The translations under genes were made by a program, and so were the position numbers. From assembly GCF_037974355.1 (NCBI RefSeq), contig NZ_CP150235.1, positions 5,890,001-5,954,000 on the forward strand: a DNA stretch of 64,000 bases, given 5' to 3'. This document shows, in pieces, positions 35,678 to 44,205 of the stretch (position 1 is its first letter; every line of letters starts with the position of its first letter). The stretch comes from Paenibacillus sp. FSL R5-0517 (GTDB lineage Bacteria > Bacillota > Bacilli > Paenibacillales > Paenibacillaceae). Below the pieces are notes generated by a model. That model searched no databases. It was not told where the DNA came from and saw only the letters and a program-made list of their open reading frames with translations.

Positions 35678-36868
35678 ATGGAATTTATTTTGGTTCTTGC
35701 ACTTATTTTAATCTTTACCAAACTTGCCGGTGATCTATCCGTCAGATTGGGTCAGCCGTCGGTACTTGGGAAACTGATTGTGGGTGTCATCCTCGGGCCT
35801 GCTATTCTCGGTTGGGTTCAACAAAGTGATTTCGTCCACTATATGGCCGAAATCGGAGTACTATTGTTGATGTTCATCGCTGGACTGGAGACCGATCTGG
35901 AACAATTGAAGAAAAACTGGAAAGCAGCCTTTGCCGTTGCTGTGGGTGGTATTATTTTACCATTCATCGGAGGATACGGTTCGGCCATGGCGTTCGGTAT
36001 GTCACAGACACACGCATTATTCTTTGGACTTTTATTCTGTGCCACGTCCGTCAGCATTTCCGTTCAGACACTAAAAGACATGGATCAACTAAGCTCTCGT
36101 GAGGGTACAACAATCCTTGGTGCAGCTGTTGTCGATGATGTCCTGGTCGTTGTGATTCTTGCCGTTATGATGAGCTTGCTGGGTACAGGCGGAGGTGACA
36201 CATCGATTTCTCTGCTTATCGGTAAGAAGCTGTTATTCTTTGTTATTATTATCGCTGCCAGCTGGTTCCTTGTACCACGCATCATGAAGTGGATGGCACC
36301 GTTAAAAGTAACCGAGACCGTCATTACTGCGGGACTGATTATTTGTTTTGGATTTTCCTACTTTGCCGAGTGGATGGGTGTTGCCGGAATCATTGGTGCA
36401 TTTGCCGCTGGGATCGCCATCTCCCAAACCAACTTCAAACATGAAGTTGAAACCAAACTGGAACCGATCGCCTACGGAATTTTTGTTCCGGTGTTCTTTG
36501 TCAGTATTGGTTTGAATGTCACGTTTGATGGTGTGGGTTCACAAATTTGGTTTATTGTCGTTATCAGTATCATCGCGATTGTAACCAAACTTATCGGTGG
36601 GGGAGCCGGTGCACGACTGACTGGATTTAATATGTCATCTTCATTGGCCATTGGCTCAGGAATGATTTCAAGAGGCGAGGTTGCTCTCATTATCGCGTCA
36701 ACCGGACTTGCTTCCGGATTGCTTGATCCGGAGTATTTTACCAGCGTCGTGATCATGGTTATCGTAACCACATTGGTCACGCCTCCTCTGCTCAAAATTA
36801 CCTTTGCTCGCAAAAAGGGTGAAAAGCGAGTCGAAAAAGGAATTGAAGAATCACATCTTGGTGGATGA
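35678..36868 (+). CDS. Cation:proton antiporter, CPA2 family
   Basis: This is a 396-residue membrane protein with about 12 helices. The CPA2 motifs include GVILGPAILGW, ELVFMAGLETDLEQLKKNW-like spacing (IAGLETDLEQLKKNW), ATSVSISVQTLKD, the ion-binding AVVDDVLVVVIL (Asp-Asp) and SRGEVALI. It lacks a long C-terminal TrkA-type domain. It exchanges Na+ or K+ for protons at the cell membrane. RBS GGAGAGGAG precedes the ATG. Leader hairpins upstream suggest regulated read-through. Confidence 0.93.
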   Translation: MEFILVLALILIFTKLAGDLSVRLGQPSVLGKLIVGVILGPAILGWVQQSDFVHYMAEIGVLLLMFIAGLETDLEQLKKNWKAAFAVAVGGIILPFIGGYGSAMAFGMSQTHALFFGLLFCATSVSISVQTLKDMDQLSSREGTTILGAAVVDDVLVVVILAVMMSLLGTGGGDTSISLLIGKKLLFFVIIIAASWFLVPRIMKWMAPLKVTETVITAGLIICFGFSYFAEWMGVAGIIGAFAAGIAISQTNFKHEVETKLEPIAYGIFVPVFFVSIGLNVTFDGVGSQIWFIVVISIIAIVTKLIGGGAGARLTGFNMSSSLAIGSGMISRGEVALIIASTGLASGLLDPEYFTSVVIMVIVTTLVTPPLLKITFARKKGEKRVEKGIEESHLGG

Positions 36869-36901
36869 GGGCTGGCTGGGCCTGAAGATTGATCACTTTT
36901 T

Positions 36902-37095
36902 CTAAGGAACCCAGTACGTCTTATTTGGTCCTCTGGCTCTCTTTTTCAATTCTAAGAAACATCAGACACTTTATTTTCCAGATTTCCATAGCAAAACGCT
37001 GAAAATGGCTGTATATTCCGATATAGCGTTTCTCAGGTTCCTTATATTACTGCTAGTGCTTCGAATCCCTGAATAAGACGTCTCAGATTCCTTAG
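36902..37095. repeat. Cluster of four related ~27-bp units in both orientations
   Basis: Unit 1 (36902-36928, CTAAGGAACCC...ACGTCTTATTTGG) and unit 2 (36952-36977, CTAAGAAAC...ACTTTATTTT) are direct. Units 3 (37031-37050) and 4 (37067-37095) are inverted versions. Unit 4, read on the minus strand, shares CTAAGGAA and ACGTCTTATT with unit 1. Between them AACGCT and AGCGTT form a hairpin around 36995-37030. No gene was seen; the plus-side ORF and the minus ORF at 36971-37240 lack ribosome sites. Confidence 0.5.
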
Positions 37096-37350
37096 TTTTT
37101 ATTGACGCTCTGCGCTTTTTTTCCAAGCATAGGCCCGGACGGACGACGCATATCGGCTCTACGGAGAACTTAATTAAATGTAAACCGCCTTGAAAGGGCG
37201 AATACTCTACTTTTACAGCGTCTACATTGCACTCGCACATTAAGGACGGCGTTCACTCACGTTCAAAGTGTAGCACTTATCAGATCCGAATACGCCAGTC
37301 TCGATTTGGCTTTCAGACTAAGGGCTGAGATACGGTCTAGTTGAAAGGTA

Positions 37351-37479
37351 TTGAAATCATTCCGTATTTGAAGCTATACTTGATTTAGAAAAGCAATATA
37401 TCGGTCGTGAAGCACACGCCGCTTTGATCTATTCTTCCCCTTCGACATGAAGGTTGGAGAGGGTCAAAGCGGCTTTTTG
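37351..37479 (+). ncRNA. Promoter-to-terminator unit: candidate small RNA or attenuator
   Basis: TTGAAA (37351-37356) and TATACT (37375-37380), with 18 bp between them, form a plausible promoter. About 35 bases later a long hairpin starts. GCCGCTTTGA (37418-37427) pairs with TCAAAGCGGC (37464-37473), with an inner TTCCCCTTC/GAAGG...GAGGG stem, followed by TTTTTG. The unit would make a ~95-nt RNA ending 75 bases before the next gene. The nearest upstream gene is 550 bp away, so this is unlikely to be its terminator. Confidence 0.45.
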
Positions 37480-37554
37480 TATTTTCACATAACGACTTGA
37501 AGCACTATTCACGTTCGTTTTAATTTATTTTATTTTTAGAGGAGATGAAAGACG

Positions 37555-38208
37555 ATGAGCATTGATTTTGATGAGGCTTATGAAGTTTGGATGCACTCCC
37601 TTTTGGAGAAGGAGACGAACCCCCGAGTGCTTTCCAGAATAGAAAATGGACTGGAACATAGCACATTGGAATTTTTGCGTTCCGTTTGGTTTCCAGTGAT
37701 GAAAAACTTTACCCATCTGCAACCCGAATGGGAGGTTCGTGATTTTCATAACGGCTATCGGTATCTGGATCTTGCTTACCTGCCAGGAAACGGTATCAAA
37801 GGGGGGATTGAGATTCAAGGTTACGGGCCACATGCTCGTGATCTGGATGTACGGCGTTTCAAAGATTTATGCTGGCGACATTGTCTGCTGACGTTGGATG
37901 ATTGGATTTTTCTGCCGATCGCGTATCTCTCCATTAAGGATGAACCGAAACGGTGCCAGCAGCTAGTGCTGTCTTTTATGGGAAAATTCATGGCCACAGA
38001 TGTGCCCCCGTCCCTTAATTGGCTGGAAGCCGAGACTGTTCGTTATGCCAGACGCATTATCCGTCCCTTTGCCCCGTCGGAACTTGCTACGCATCTGCGA
38101 ATCACAGATCAGCACGCTCGAATAGTTCTTCACAGTCTAATTGTTCAAGAGGTATTACATGTCGCAAGTGGCACACAACGATATCGAACCTACATCTTAC
38201 GAACATGA
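37555..38208 (+). CDS. Nuclease-like fold / winged-helix protein (DUF559-like)
   Basis: The product has 217 residues. The central part reads YRYLDLAYLPGNGIKGGIEIQGYGPHARDLDVRRFKDL. It has the Asp ... Glu-x-Gln layout of PD-(D/E)XK-type folds and resembles the DUF559-like proteins annotated as regulators in Bacillales. The Gln replaces the usual catalytic Lys. The C-terminus (FAPSELATHLRITDQHARIVLHSLIVQEVLHVA) looks like a winged helix. RBS is GAGGAG. No signal or membrane segment. It may bind DNA without cutting. The preceding terminator hairpin may control its expression. Confidence 0.7.
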   Translation: MSIDFDEAYEVWMHSLLEKETNPRVLSRIENGLEHSTLEFLRSVWFPVMKNFTHLQPEWEVRDFHNGYRYLDLAYLPGNGIKGGIEIQGYGPHARDLDVRRFKDLCWRHCLLTLDDWIFLPIAYLSIKDEPKRCQQLVLSFMGKFMATDVPPSLNWLEAETVRYARRIIRPFAPSELATHLRITDQHARIVLHSLIVQEVLHVASGTQRYRTYILRT

Positions 38209-38494
38209 GACACGCTATTTCACCCGTACGGCACATGTTCATTTTTTAACGAACTCAGGACACCTTATTATGATGATATGGAGTAAATCAGGGCAATTGG
38301 AGGGGCATTTTCGTGAAATAAGGTTTACCGGATTCGTTAGAATTCCAACATGCCTCATATCTCGATAATAAGCTCACCTGAGTTCGTCAGCATTTTTGGA
38401 TGTGCCCTTTGAAACGTTTTGAAACGCTCAGAGTTACTAGACTACTCTTAAAGCTCAATGCGAACCACTGGAGTTACTGGGGTTTCAGATCCTT

Positions 38495-38650
38495 GAGTCA
38501 CTAACGAGTTACATGGGGAGTTAAACGGAAATTTACACGAAGAGTTACATGGAGAGTTACATAATAGAGTTACTTGGAGTGTTATATGGAGAGTTACTTG
38601 GATTGTTATATGAATTGTTACACGAAGAATTAATCAGAGAAATAGCTGGA
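38495..38650. repeat. Degenerate 12-bp tandem repeat (about 13 units)
   Basis: Successive 12-bp units follow the consensus GAGTTACATGGA. Examples are GAGTTACATGGG, GAGTTAAACGGA, GAGTTACATGGA, GAGTTACTTGGA, GTGTTATATGGA and TTGTTATATGAA. Phase is kept with only one inserted and one missing base. The part at 38506-38565 would read as four-residue repeats (ELHG, ELNG, NLHE), but stops and the lack of a start or ribosome site argue against a gene. The rest of 38209-38836 shows nothing else except the dedA terminator. Confidence 0.7.
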
Positions 38651-38766
38651 TTAGCTCTGAACTTGAACTGCCTGCAATAGCTTATGGGATAGTCTACAGT
38701 TCCGAGAAGTAAGTTACTTGAAGTTGATTAAATTACTTAGAAGAGGCCTCCCATCCTACACAGAAA

Positions 38767-38801
38767 ACAAAAAAAGACCACCTTACACTCAAGAGGTCTT
38801 C
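38767..38801 (-). terminator. Intrinsic terminator of the pssA-dedA operon
   Basis: AAGACC pairs with GGTCTT around a loop, and the minus strand continues TTTTTTTGTTTTC. It lies about 36 bp 3' of the dedA gene. Confidence 0.8.
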
Positions 38802-38836
38802 CATCTATGCCCGTTCTGACATCAGGCTGTCCCATT

Positions 38837-39322
38837 TTAAGTTAACACGCCAACATAAAAACCAATTGAAATAAAGACAGCACACCATACAAATGCGCCG
38901 ATGCTCGATACCACTACATATCTGCCAATCGCCATACGGCTAATCCCGGAGAAACAGCACATCAGATGACGAATGCCTGGAATGAAATAACCCAGGATGA
39001 TGGACCAATACCCATATTTGAGAAACCATGACTCCACCCTGCCAAATCGTTTGGCATTCACGCCGACCCACTTGCCGTATTTTTCAATCAGTGGTCGGCC
39101 GGCCTTCTTACCAATCGTATAGCTGAGCAGCCCTCCGGTAAATGCGCCACCGAAACTGACGGCGATGGATACCGAGTAATTCAATACCGAGATGGAGGCG
39201 AGATAACCGACAAAGGTCATCATCACCTCATCCGGAATCGGCATCCCGATAACGCCAAGAGCCAGTAGTCCGTATATTGCGAAATAACCATATTGACCAA
39301 TAAATTCTTTTGCAAATTCCAT
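38837..39322 (-). CDS. DedA-family membrane protein
   Basis: The product has 161 residues with four to five membrane segments. The DedA signature GVIGMPIPDEVMMTFVGYLA is followed by GKKAGRPLIEKYGKW and FLKYGYWSIILGYFIPGIRHLMC, which carries the conserved Arg of the family. DedA/SNARE-associated proteins act in lipid flipping (undecaprenyl phosphate or phosphatidylethanolamine) and envelope homeostasis. The start at 39322 has AAGGAGCG upstream. It follows pssA by 13 bp, consistent with a phospholipid-related role. Confidence 0.93.
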   Translation of the reverse strand: MEFAKEFIGQYGYFAIYGLLALGVIGMPIPDEVMMTFVGYLASISVLNYSVSIAVSFGGAFTGGLLSYTIGKKAGRPLIEKYGKWVGVNAKRFGRVESWFLKYGYWSIILGYFIPGIRHLMCCFSGISRMAIGRYVVVSSIGAFVWCAVFISIGFYVGVLT

Positions 39323-39335
39323 ACTGACTCGCTCC

Positions 39336-39881
39336 TTATTTCGGTTCCACAATATCCTTCTCATGTGAGGCTAGCACTTGTTTTAGAGACGGGAATCGGA
39401 TTTGGCTCACCATGAGACCGGATAATACAATAATGACAAGATAGGCTACACCGTGTGTGAAATAAGGACTCCAGAGGGCGAAAAAGGACATCAGACCTCC
39501 GGCAAATGTAATCGGCATCCCGACAAAACCGCTGCTTGCTGTCTTCTGACAGTTATAACGGGCCAGGCGCAATGCACCGCAAACCGGAAACAATGCGGTC
39601 AGTGCCATCCCCAGCACACTCACTTCATTCATGGAGTTCAGGTACAGAATCAGCACAGGGGCTGTTCCGAATGAAACTACATCCGCAAGCGAGTCCAGGG
39701 CTTTCCCGAACTCACCCTCACAGTGCAATTTGCGGGCTGCATAGCCGTCAAACAGATCAAAAAACATCGCTACCCATATCATCATCACAGCCAGGGCAAA
39801 TTCACCATGAATAGCCATAATGACTGCCAGCATGCCTGAACTCAGATTCCCCAAGGTTAAAATCGATGGTAAAGACTTCAT
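39336..39881 (-). CDS. pssA: CDP-diacylglycerol-serine O-phosphatidyltransferase
   Basis: The product has 181 residues with about six helices. The CDP-alcohol transferase motif DG-x2-AR-x8-G-x3-D-x3-D is complete (DGYAARKLHCEGEFGKALD continuing SLAD). It makes phosphatidylserine, the precursor of phosphatidylethanolamine. The gene lies 21 bp downstream of the histidine kinase and upstream of dedA. No psd gene is seen in the window. Confidence 0.93.
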   Translation of the reverse strand: MKSLPSILTLGNLSSGMLAVIMAIHGEFALAVMMIWVAMFFDLFDGYAARKLHCEGEFGKALDSLADVVSFGTAPVLILYLNSMNEVSVLGMALTALFPVCGALRLARYNCQKTASSGFVGMPITFAGGLMSFFALWSPYFTHGVAYLVIIVLSGLMVSQIRFPSLKQVLASHEKDIVEPK

Positions 39882-39902
39882 AAGAGTTGACTCCCTTTCG
39901 TA

Positions 39903-41651
39903 CTAGGCTTTAGGAAAAATAATATAAAAACGGACTCCATCCGGTGTATTCTCCACTCCATAATTGCACCCATGCAGATCGAGAATCTGCTTCGCAATGG
40001 CCAGACCGAGCCCGGTTCCCCCCATTTTGCGATTACGTGAGCGCTCGACCCGATAGAACCTCTCCCATATATACTGCCGCTCAGCTTCAGCAATGTGCTC
40101 GCCCTTGTTCTCAATGGAAATATGGACAAAACCTTCACGCCTGCTGATCTCAATAGTTATATCGGTATGTGGTATTGCATGACGTATAGCATTCATCATG
40201 ATATTGAAAATAACTTGCTCCAGCTTGCTGCGGTCACCTTCAACCGTCTGTTCTGTTGTGGATACAAGCACCACATCCAATCCTTTGTCCTTCAGTTGCG
40301 GACCCAGACGGCCGGCGATATCTTCAATCATGTCAGCTAGTGCAACAGCATCCGTATTCAATTGAACCGCTGAGGATTCCAGTCGCACCAGATCCAGCAT
40401 CTCTTCAACCATCGTTTCCATCTTGATCGCCTCATCGGCAATGATCTCAATGTAGCGCTCCCGCTTGCTCTCACTCACGCCGTCCTTCAGCCCTTCGGAA
40501 TATCCCTTAATGATACTGATTGGTGTCTTGAGTTCATGAGATGCATCGGCAAAAAACTTGCGCTGTCGCTGTTCAATCTGCTGCTTCATTTCCATATCCG
40601 TACGCATCTGTGTGTTGGCCTGCCTCAGCTCTTCGAGTGTCTGACCCAATGTCCCCGATAAAGCATTAAGGCTGTTAGACAGACTGCCGATTTCATCGTT
40701 ACGCCGGATGGGTGATTTCACCGTGAAATCCAGCGTAGACATTTTCTTGGCAACATGGTTCAAGGCCAAGAGCGGCTTCGTTACAATTCGGGACAGAAGC
40801 AACGCCAGCAACAGAATCAATATAAATGCCCCAATGCCAAAATATGCATAGAACAAACGTGTTGCCTCATTTGCTTCCCTCATCTCCTGTAGAGAGGTGA
40901 GTGAGAAAATCAGTTGCTGCTCAGGTCCGGAACGATGCACTGGAGCAATAGTGATCACATTGCGAACACCACTCCAGCTATCCATCCATTCTTCGTTGAG
41001 CATTTTGCCGTTGGCCAACGCAAGTTGGTCTTCTGTGGACAAAGGGAACCGACTATCCAGTGCCTGCACCAGCAATCCCTGCCTCTGGCTCCACGTTGCC
41101 AGATTGGGAAGAACTACCTCGGTCAGTACGCCTGACCATTCCTTTACCGGTTCAATGGATTCCTGAAAGCTTTCTGTTCCCCATGCAGCAGAAGTGGCAT
41201 CCTGGATTTTGTATGGATAGACCATGGACCCGCTGGCTGGGCCTTTCACCGTGAGTTCCTGCCCATATTTCAGATGAGATGTAATCCAGCCAGCATTCTC
41301 ACTATTGATAAACAAGGACAAGGACACCTTCACGTGACTCCCATCCTGCTGTAACAACGTAATATGGAACGGGTCATTAACCAGTCTTCCGGTATTGGTC
41401 AGAATCACCAGATGTGACTGATTCTGACGCATGAACTTACCGGTTTCCTTGGCTAGCTGCAGATCACTCCAATGGCCATTAGAGTATTGCTGTTCGAACT
41501 TGGACAGCTTTTTCTTCATACTGCTGACCTTCTGATGCTGATAGAAGTCCGGGAACCAGACCAACTGGGCAAATACCGTTGTTCCATATAGAAGAACCAG
41601 ACATCCTGCCATGACCAGGAAAAGCTTCATCGTTACGCCATTTCTTCTCAT
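39903..41651 (-). CDS. Sensor histidine kinase (two-transmembrane, HAMP)
   Basis: The product has 582 residues. An N-terminal helix (KLFLVMAGCLVLLYGTTVFA) precedes a ~240-residue extracellular domain and a second helix. A HAMP segment, the HisKA box FADASHELKTPISIIKGYSEGL and an ATPase domain with NIMMNAIRHA and GGTGLGLAIAK follow. The ATG overlaps the stop of the response regulator (ATGA), which fixes the start at 41651. The pair probably controls envelope functions, given the pssA/dedA genes immediately downstream (inference). Confidence 0.94.
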   Translation of the reverse strand: MRRNGVTMKLFLVMAGCLVLLYGTTVFAQLVWFPDFYQHQKVSSMKKKLSKFEQQYSNGHWSDLQLAKETGKFMRQNQSHLVILTNTGRLVNDPFHITLLQQDGSHVKVSLSLFINSENAGWITSHLKYGQELTVKGPASGSMVYPYKIQDATSAAWGTESFQESIEPVKEWSGVLTEVVLPNLATWSQRQGLLVQALDSRFPLSTEDQLALANGKMLNEEWMDSWSGVRNVITIAPVHRSGPEQQLIFSLTSLQEMREANEATRLFYAYFGIGAFILILLLALLLSRIVTKPLLALNHVAKKMSTLDFTVKSPIRRNDEIGSLSNSLNALSGTLGQTLEELRQANTQMRTDMEMKQQIEQRQRKFFADASHELKTPISIIKGYSEGLKDGVSESKRERYIEIIADEAIKMETMVEEMLDLVRLESSAVQLNTDAVALADMIEDIAGRLGPQLKDKGLDVVLVSTTEQTVEGDRSKLEQVIFNIMMNAIRHAIPHTDITIEISRREGFVHISIENKGEHIAEAERQYIWERFYRVERSRNRKMGGTGLGLAIAKQILDLHGCNYGVENTPDGVRFYIIFPKA

Positions 41652-42328
41652 GCTTCTGCCTCGAAACGATATCCGGTGCCAATCACCGTCCGGATACACT
41701 TGGCTTCATCACCTAATTTGCCGCGCAGCTTCTTGATATGAGTATCCACAACACGTGAGTCTCCTTCAAAATCAAATCCCCAGATCCGATTCAAAATGGC
41801 ATCTCGGGACAACACAATGCCTGCATTTCGCACCAAATAAAGCAACAGGTCATATTCCTTTGGCGCAAGCTCAACTTCAACTCCGTCCTTCTCCAGCCGC
41901 CGAGCCCATGGATCAAGCGTTACCTGTCCGAAGCGAATGACACCTTGCTCTCGTCCAACTGCGCCTTCAACACGCTTCATTAATGTCTCTGCACGTGCAA
42001 CCAGCACACGTGGGCTAAACGGCTTGGTGACGTAATCGTCTACGCCCAGCTGAAATCCATGAATTTTATCGTCATCCTCGGACCGTGCAGTCAGCATGAT
42101 AATAGGTACGGTGGATTGGGATCGAATATGCTCACATAACGTCCATCCATCCATTTCCGGCATCAAAACATCCAAAATGACCAGATCCACCTCATGCAGA
42201 GCCAACAGTTCCAATGCCTGTACTCCATGTTCTGCTTCTATAACGTTCCATTGTTCTTTTATGAAATAATCGGCCACAATCTCACGAATGCGGCTTTCAT
42301 CTTCCACCAGAAGCACTGTTCTGATCAT
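41648..42328 (-). CDS. OmpR-family response regulator
   Basis: The product has 226 residues. The receiver domain (TVLLVEDESRIREIVADYF) has its phospho-acceptor Asp in LVILDVLMPEMDG and the switch Lys in YVTKPFSPRVL. The C-terminal winged helix ends RIWGFDFEGDSRVVDTHIKKLRGKL. RBS is AAGGAGAG. It is first in the operon regulator - kinase - pssA - dedA. Confidence 0.95.
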   Translation of the reverse strand: MIRTVLLVEDESRIREIVADYFIKEQWNVIEAEHGVQALELLALHEVDLVILDVLMPEMDGWTLCEHIRSQSTVPIIMLTARSEDDDKIHGFQLGVDDYVTKPFSPRVLVARAETLMKRVEGAVGREQGVIRFGQVTLDPWARRLEKDGVEVELAPKEYDLLLYLVRNAGIVLSRDAILNRIWGFDFEGDSRVVDTHIKKLRGKLGDEAKCIRTVIGTGYRFEAEA

Positions 42329-42579
42329 GGCCGACTCTCCTTTTTAGATTTCTGATGATAACATACCTATTCCATGTGTCGTTCATGTGTCCAGACATGT
42401 TTTGGAATGAACTCCATGATATATACGATTAATATAAGCCAAAAGTTACTAATTTTTATCAAAATTCGCACAAAAAAGAAGCCGTCAACGAGCAAGCTCT
42501 TGCTCATTGACAGCTACTTGGATGAAATCGACGTGTGTTATCCAGAATTGAAGCGCTACTGCGCGCTCACAGGTAACAC
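42329..42579. other. Intergenic region with the thiD terminator, no gene seen
   Basis: This interval holds the promoter of the two-component operon on the right-hand side of the response regulator and the terminator at 42470-42511. Small plus-strand frames here lack ribosome sites. Confidence 0.5.
42470..42511 (-). terminator. Intrinsic terminator of thiD
   Basis: GTCAACGAGCAAG and CTTGCTCATTGAC form a 13-bp stem (one mismatch, 42484-42511). The minus strand continues GGCTTCTTTTTTG. It lies about 70 bp 3' of thiD. Confidence 0.85.
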
Positions 42580-43392
42580 TTAGCGTTGTTGCTCCAGACG
42601 GTGTGCCACATGCAGTGTAGGACCAACAAAACGATTCAACGGGAATCCGCCGGCAATCGCTTTAGTCACGAAGGCTTTACCTTCACGAACAGCCTCTTTC
42701 ACTGAAAGACCACGAGCCAAGCCTGCGGTAATCGCCGCAGACGTAGTGCAGCCCGCACCATGCGTATATCCAGAGCCGACAACATCGGCTTCAAACCATT
42801 CGTAGTTGGTTCCATCATAGAGTAGATCCATTGCTTTACCCGGGCTAATTACACCTCTGTCCTTGATCAGAACATGTTTCGAGCCATGGGCATGAATGGT
42901 TGCTGCTGCTGCTTCCATCTGTTCCTTGGAACGAATCGGTCCACTTTTCGCCAGTTGAGATGCTTCGAACAGATTAGGTGTAACCAGATCCGCACCTGGC
43001 AACAGGAATTCGATCATCGCTTCCGTATTTTCAGGTTGCAGCACTTCATCTGTACCTTTGCAGACCATCACGGGATCAATAACGATCTGTGGCAGGCCAC
43101 TGCGGCGAATATGTTTTGCCACCAATTCAATAATATCTACAGAACCGAGCATGCCTGTCTTCATGGCATCAAAACCGATGCCGTCCAGAACCGTGCGAAG
43201 CTGGGCTTCAACCACATTTAATTCCACAGGAAAGACCTGGTGATCCCATGTATCGGGCTCCATCGCCACAACTGTAGTCAGTACGGTCATACCATACACA
43301 CCCAGCTCCTGGAAAGTTTTCAAATCAGCTTGAATCCCTGCACCGCCGCTCGTGTCCGAACCAGCTATTGTTAATGTTTTTGGAATCGTCAT
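42580..43392 (-). CDS. thiD: Hydroxymethylpyrimidine/phosphomethylpyrimidine (pyridoxine) kinase
   Basis: The product has 270 residues of the ribokinase-like ThiD/PdxK family. Signatures are TIAGSDTSGGAGIQADLKTF at the N-terminus, VIDPVMVCKG in the middle and the anion hole GSGYTHGAGCTTSAAI with its catalytic cysteine near the C-terminus. It phosphorylates HMP and HMP-P for thiamine and may phosphorylate pyridoxal in Firmicutes. It is monocistronic. No TPP riboswitch was seen in the ~100 bp upstream. Confidence 0.94.
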   Translation of the reverse strand: MTIPKTLTIAGSDTSGGAGIQADLKTFQELGVYGMTVLTTVVAMEPDTWDHQVFPVELNVVEAQLRTVLDGIGFDAMKTGMLGSVDIIELVAKHIRRSGLPQIVIDPVMVCKGTDEVLQPENTEAMIEFLLPGADLVTPNLFEASQLAKSGPIRSKEQMEAAAATIHAHGSKHVLIKDRGVISPGKAMDLLYDGTNYEWFEADVVGSGYTHGAGCTTSAAITAGLARGLSVKEAVREGKAFVTKAIAGGFPLNRFVGPTLHVAHRLEQQR

Positions 43393-43497
43393 GATCGTTG
43401 CATTCTCCTTCGTGTCTCAGTTGACATTATCCTATCCCTTGTACGAGCGGATGTCAATGGCATCTGAAGCCATACGGAGCATGGTTTTCAGGATGAT

Positions 43498-44205
43498 TCA
43501 GTTCACATCTTTGGTCTCCAGACGAAACATGGACAACGAAGCAATCCATATCCCTACAGCTCCAAGGGTCAGAGGGATAATAATCAGTGAATGAATGGAA
43601 TACTCCGACCCGTTAAATCCGGAGCAGACAATCAACACCAGCAGAAGGGAAGAGGTCATAGTAGTTGTAACTGAATGCTTACGCATACCAAAGAATAAGG
43701 GAATGAGTGCCATGCTGGCTGCCGATAAGGAACTAATACCATACTTCAACAGAAATCCCAACATATCCTGATATGTCAACGAGCCAGGAATGAAAGCGTA
43801 GAATTGATTAGCAATCAACAGCAGTGAGCCCATCAACAGGTCGGTAACCATAATCATCACAAAGGTGAAAAGAAACACGATAATCAATTTGGCTGCAATG
43901 ATTTTATGACGCTGGATTGGATAGGTGAACATCACGTTCATCGTTTTATTTCGATACTCACTGATCACCAGCTTGGATAATAAAGCTCCTGCGAACACGA
44001 TAAAGGTTGCCCTCACAAACGTATCAATAATCATAAAGGCCATCTGATAATCGGCATAGGCATAATCGTCTGCTCCAATATCCACAAATCCTATCATAAT
44101 CAGAAAAAGAAGAATGCCCACATTGGCAATACCTACAGCTGCAAAATTCCGCGAAAAGCGGTGCTTCCGCATCTCAAGCCTGATCAGTTTAAGCAACGTC
44201 ATCAT
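43498..44205 (-). CDS. ABC-2 exporter permease (YcbO/BcrB-like)
   Basis: The product has 235 residues with six helices. It opens LLKLIRLEMRKHRFSRNF, a short cytoplasmic start typical of lantibiotic-immunity/bacitracin-type permeases. The N-terminus overlaps the end of the ATPase gene by 17 bases. With the ATPase and the two-component system upstream it forms a four-gene set in the order regulator, kinase, ATPase, permease, as in B. subtilis ycbLMNO. The likely role is antimicrobial-peptide efflux. Confidence 0.85.
   Translation of the reverse strand: MMTLLKLIRLEMRKHRFSRNFAAVGIANVGILLFLIMIGFVDIGADDYAYADYQMAFMIIDTFVRATFIVFAGALLSKLVISEYRNKTMNVMFTYPIQRHKIIAAKLIIVFLFTFVMIMVTDLLMGSLLLIANQFYAFIPGSLTYQDMLGFLLKYGISSLSAASMALIPLFFGMRKHSVTTTMTSSLLLVLIVCSGFNGSEYSIHSLIIIPLTLGAVGIWIASLSMFRLETKDVN

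Noticed and set aside
36971..37240. 89-codon minus-strand reading frame
   Set aside because: It overlaps the clustered repeat units, has no ribosome site, and its sequence resembles no family.
37321..37334. GGCTGAGATACGG resembling the GCTGAGA core of a TPP riboswitch
   Set aside because: The other conserved TPP elements (the CCCTTTGAACCTGATCTGG-like part and its pairing partners) are missing, and no thiamine gene follows.
38495..38650. CRISPR array
   Set aside because: The 12-bp units are directly adjacent, degenerate and have no unique spacers. No cas genes are present.
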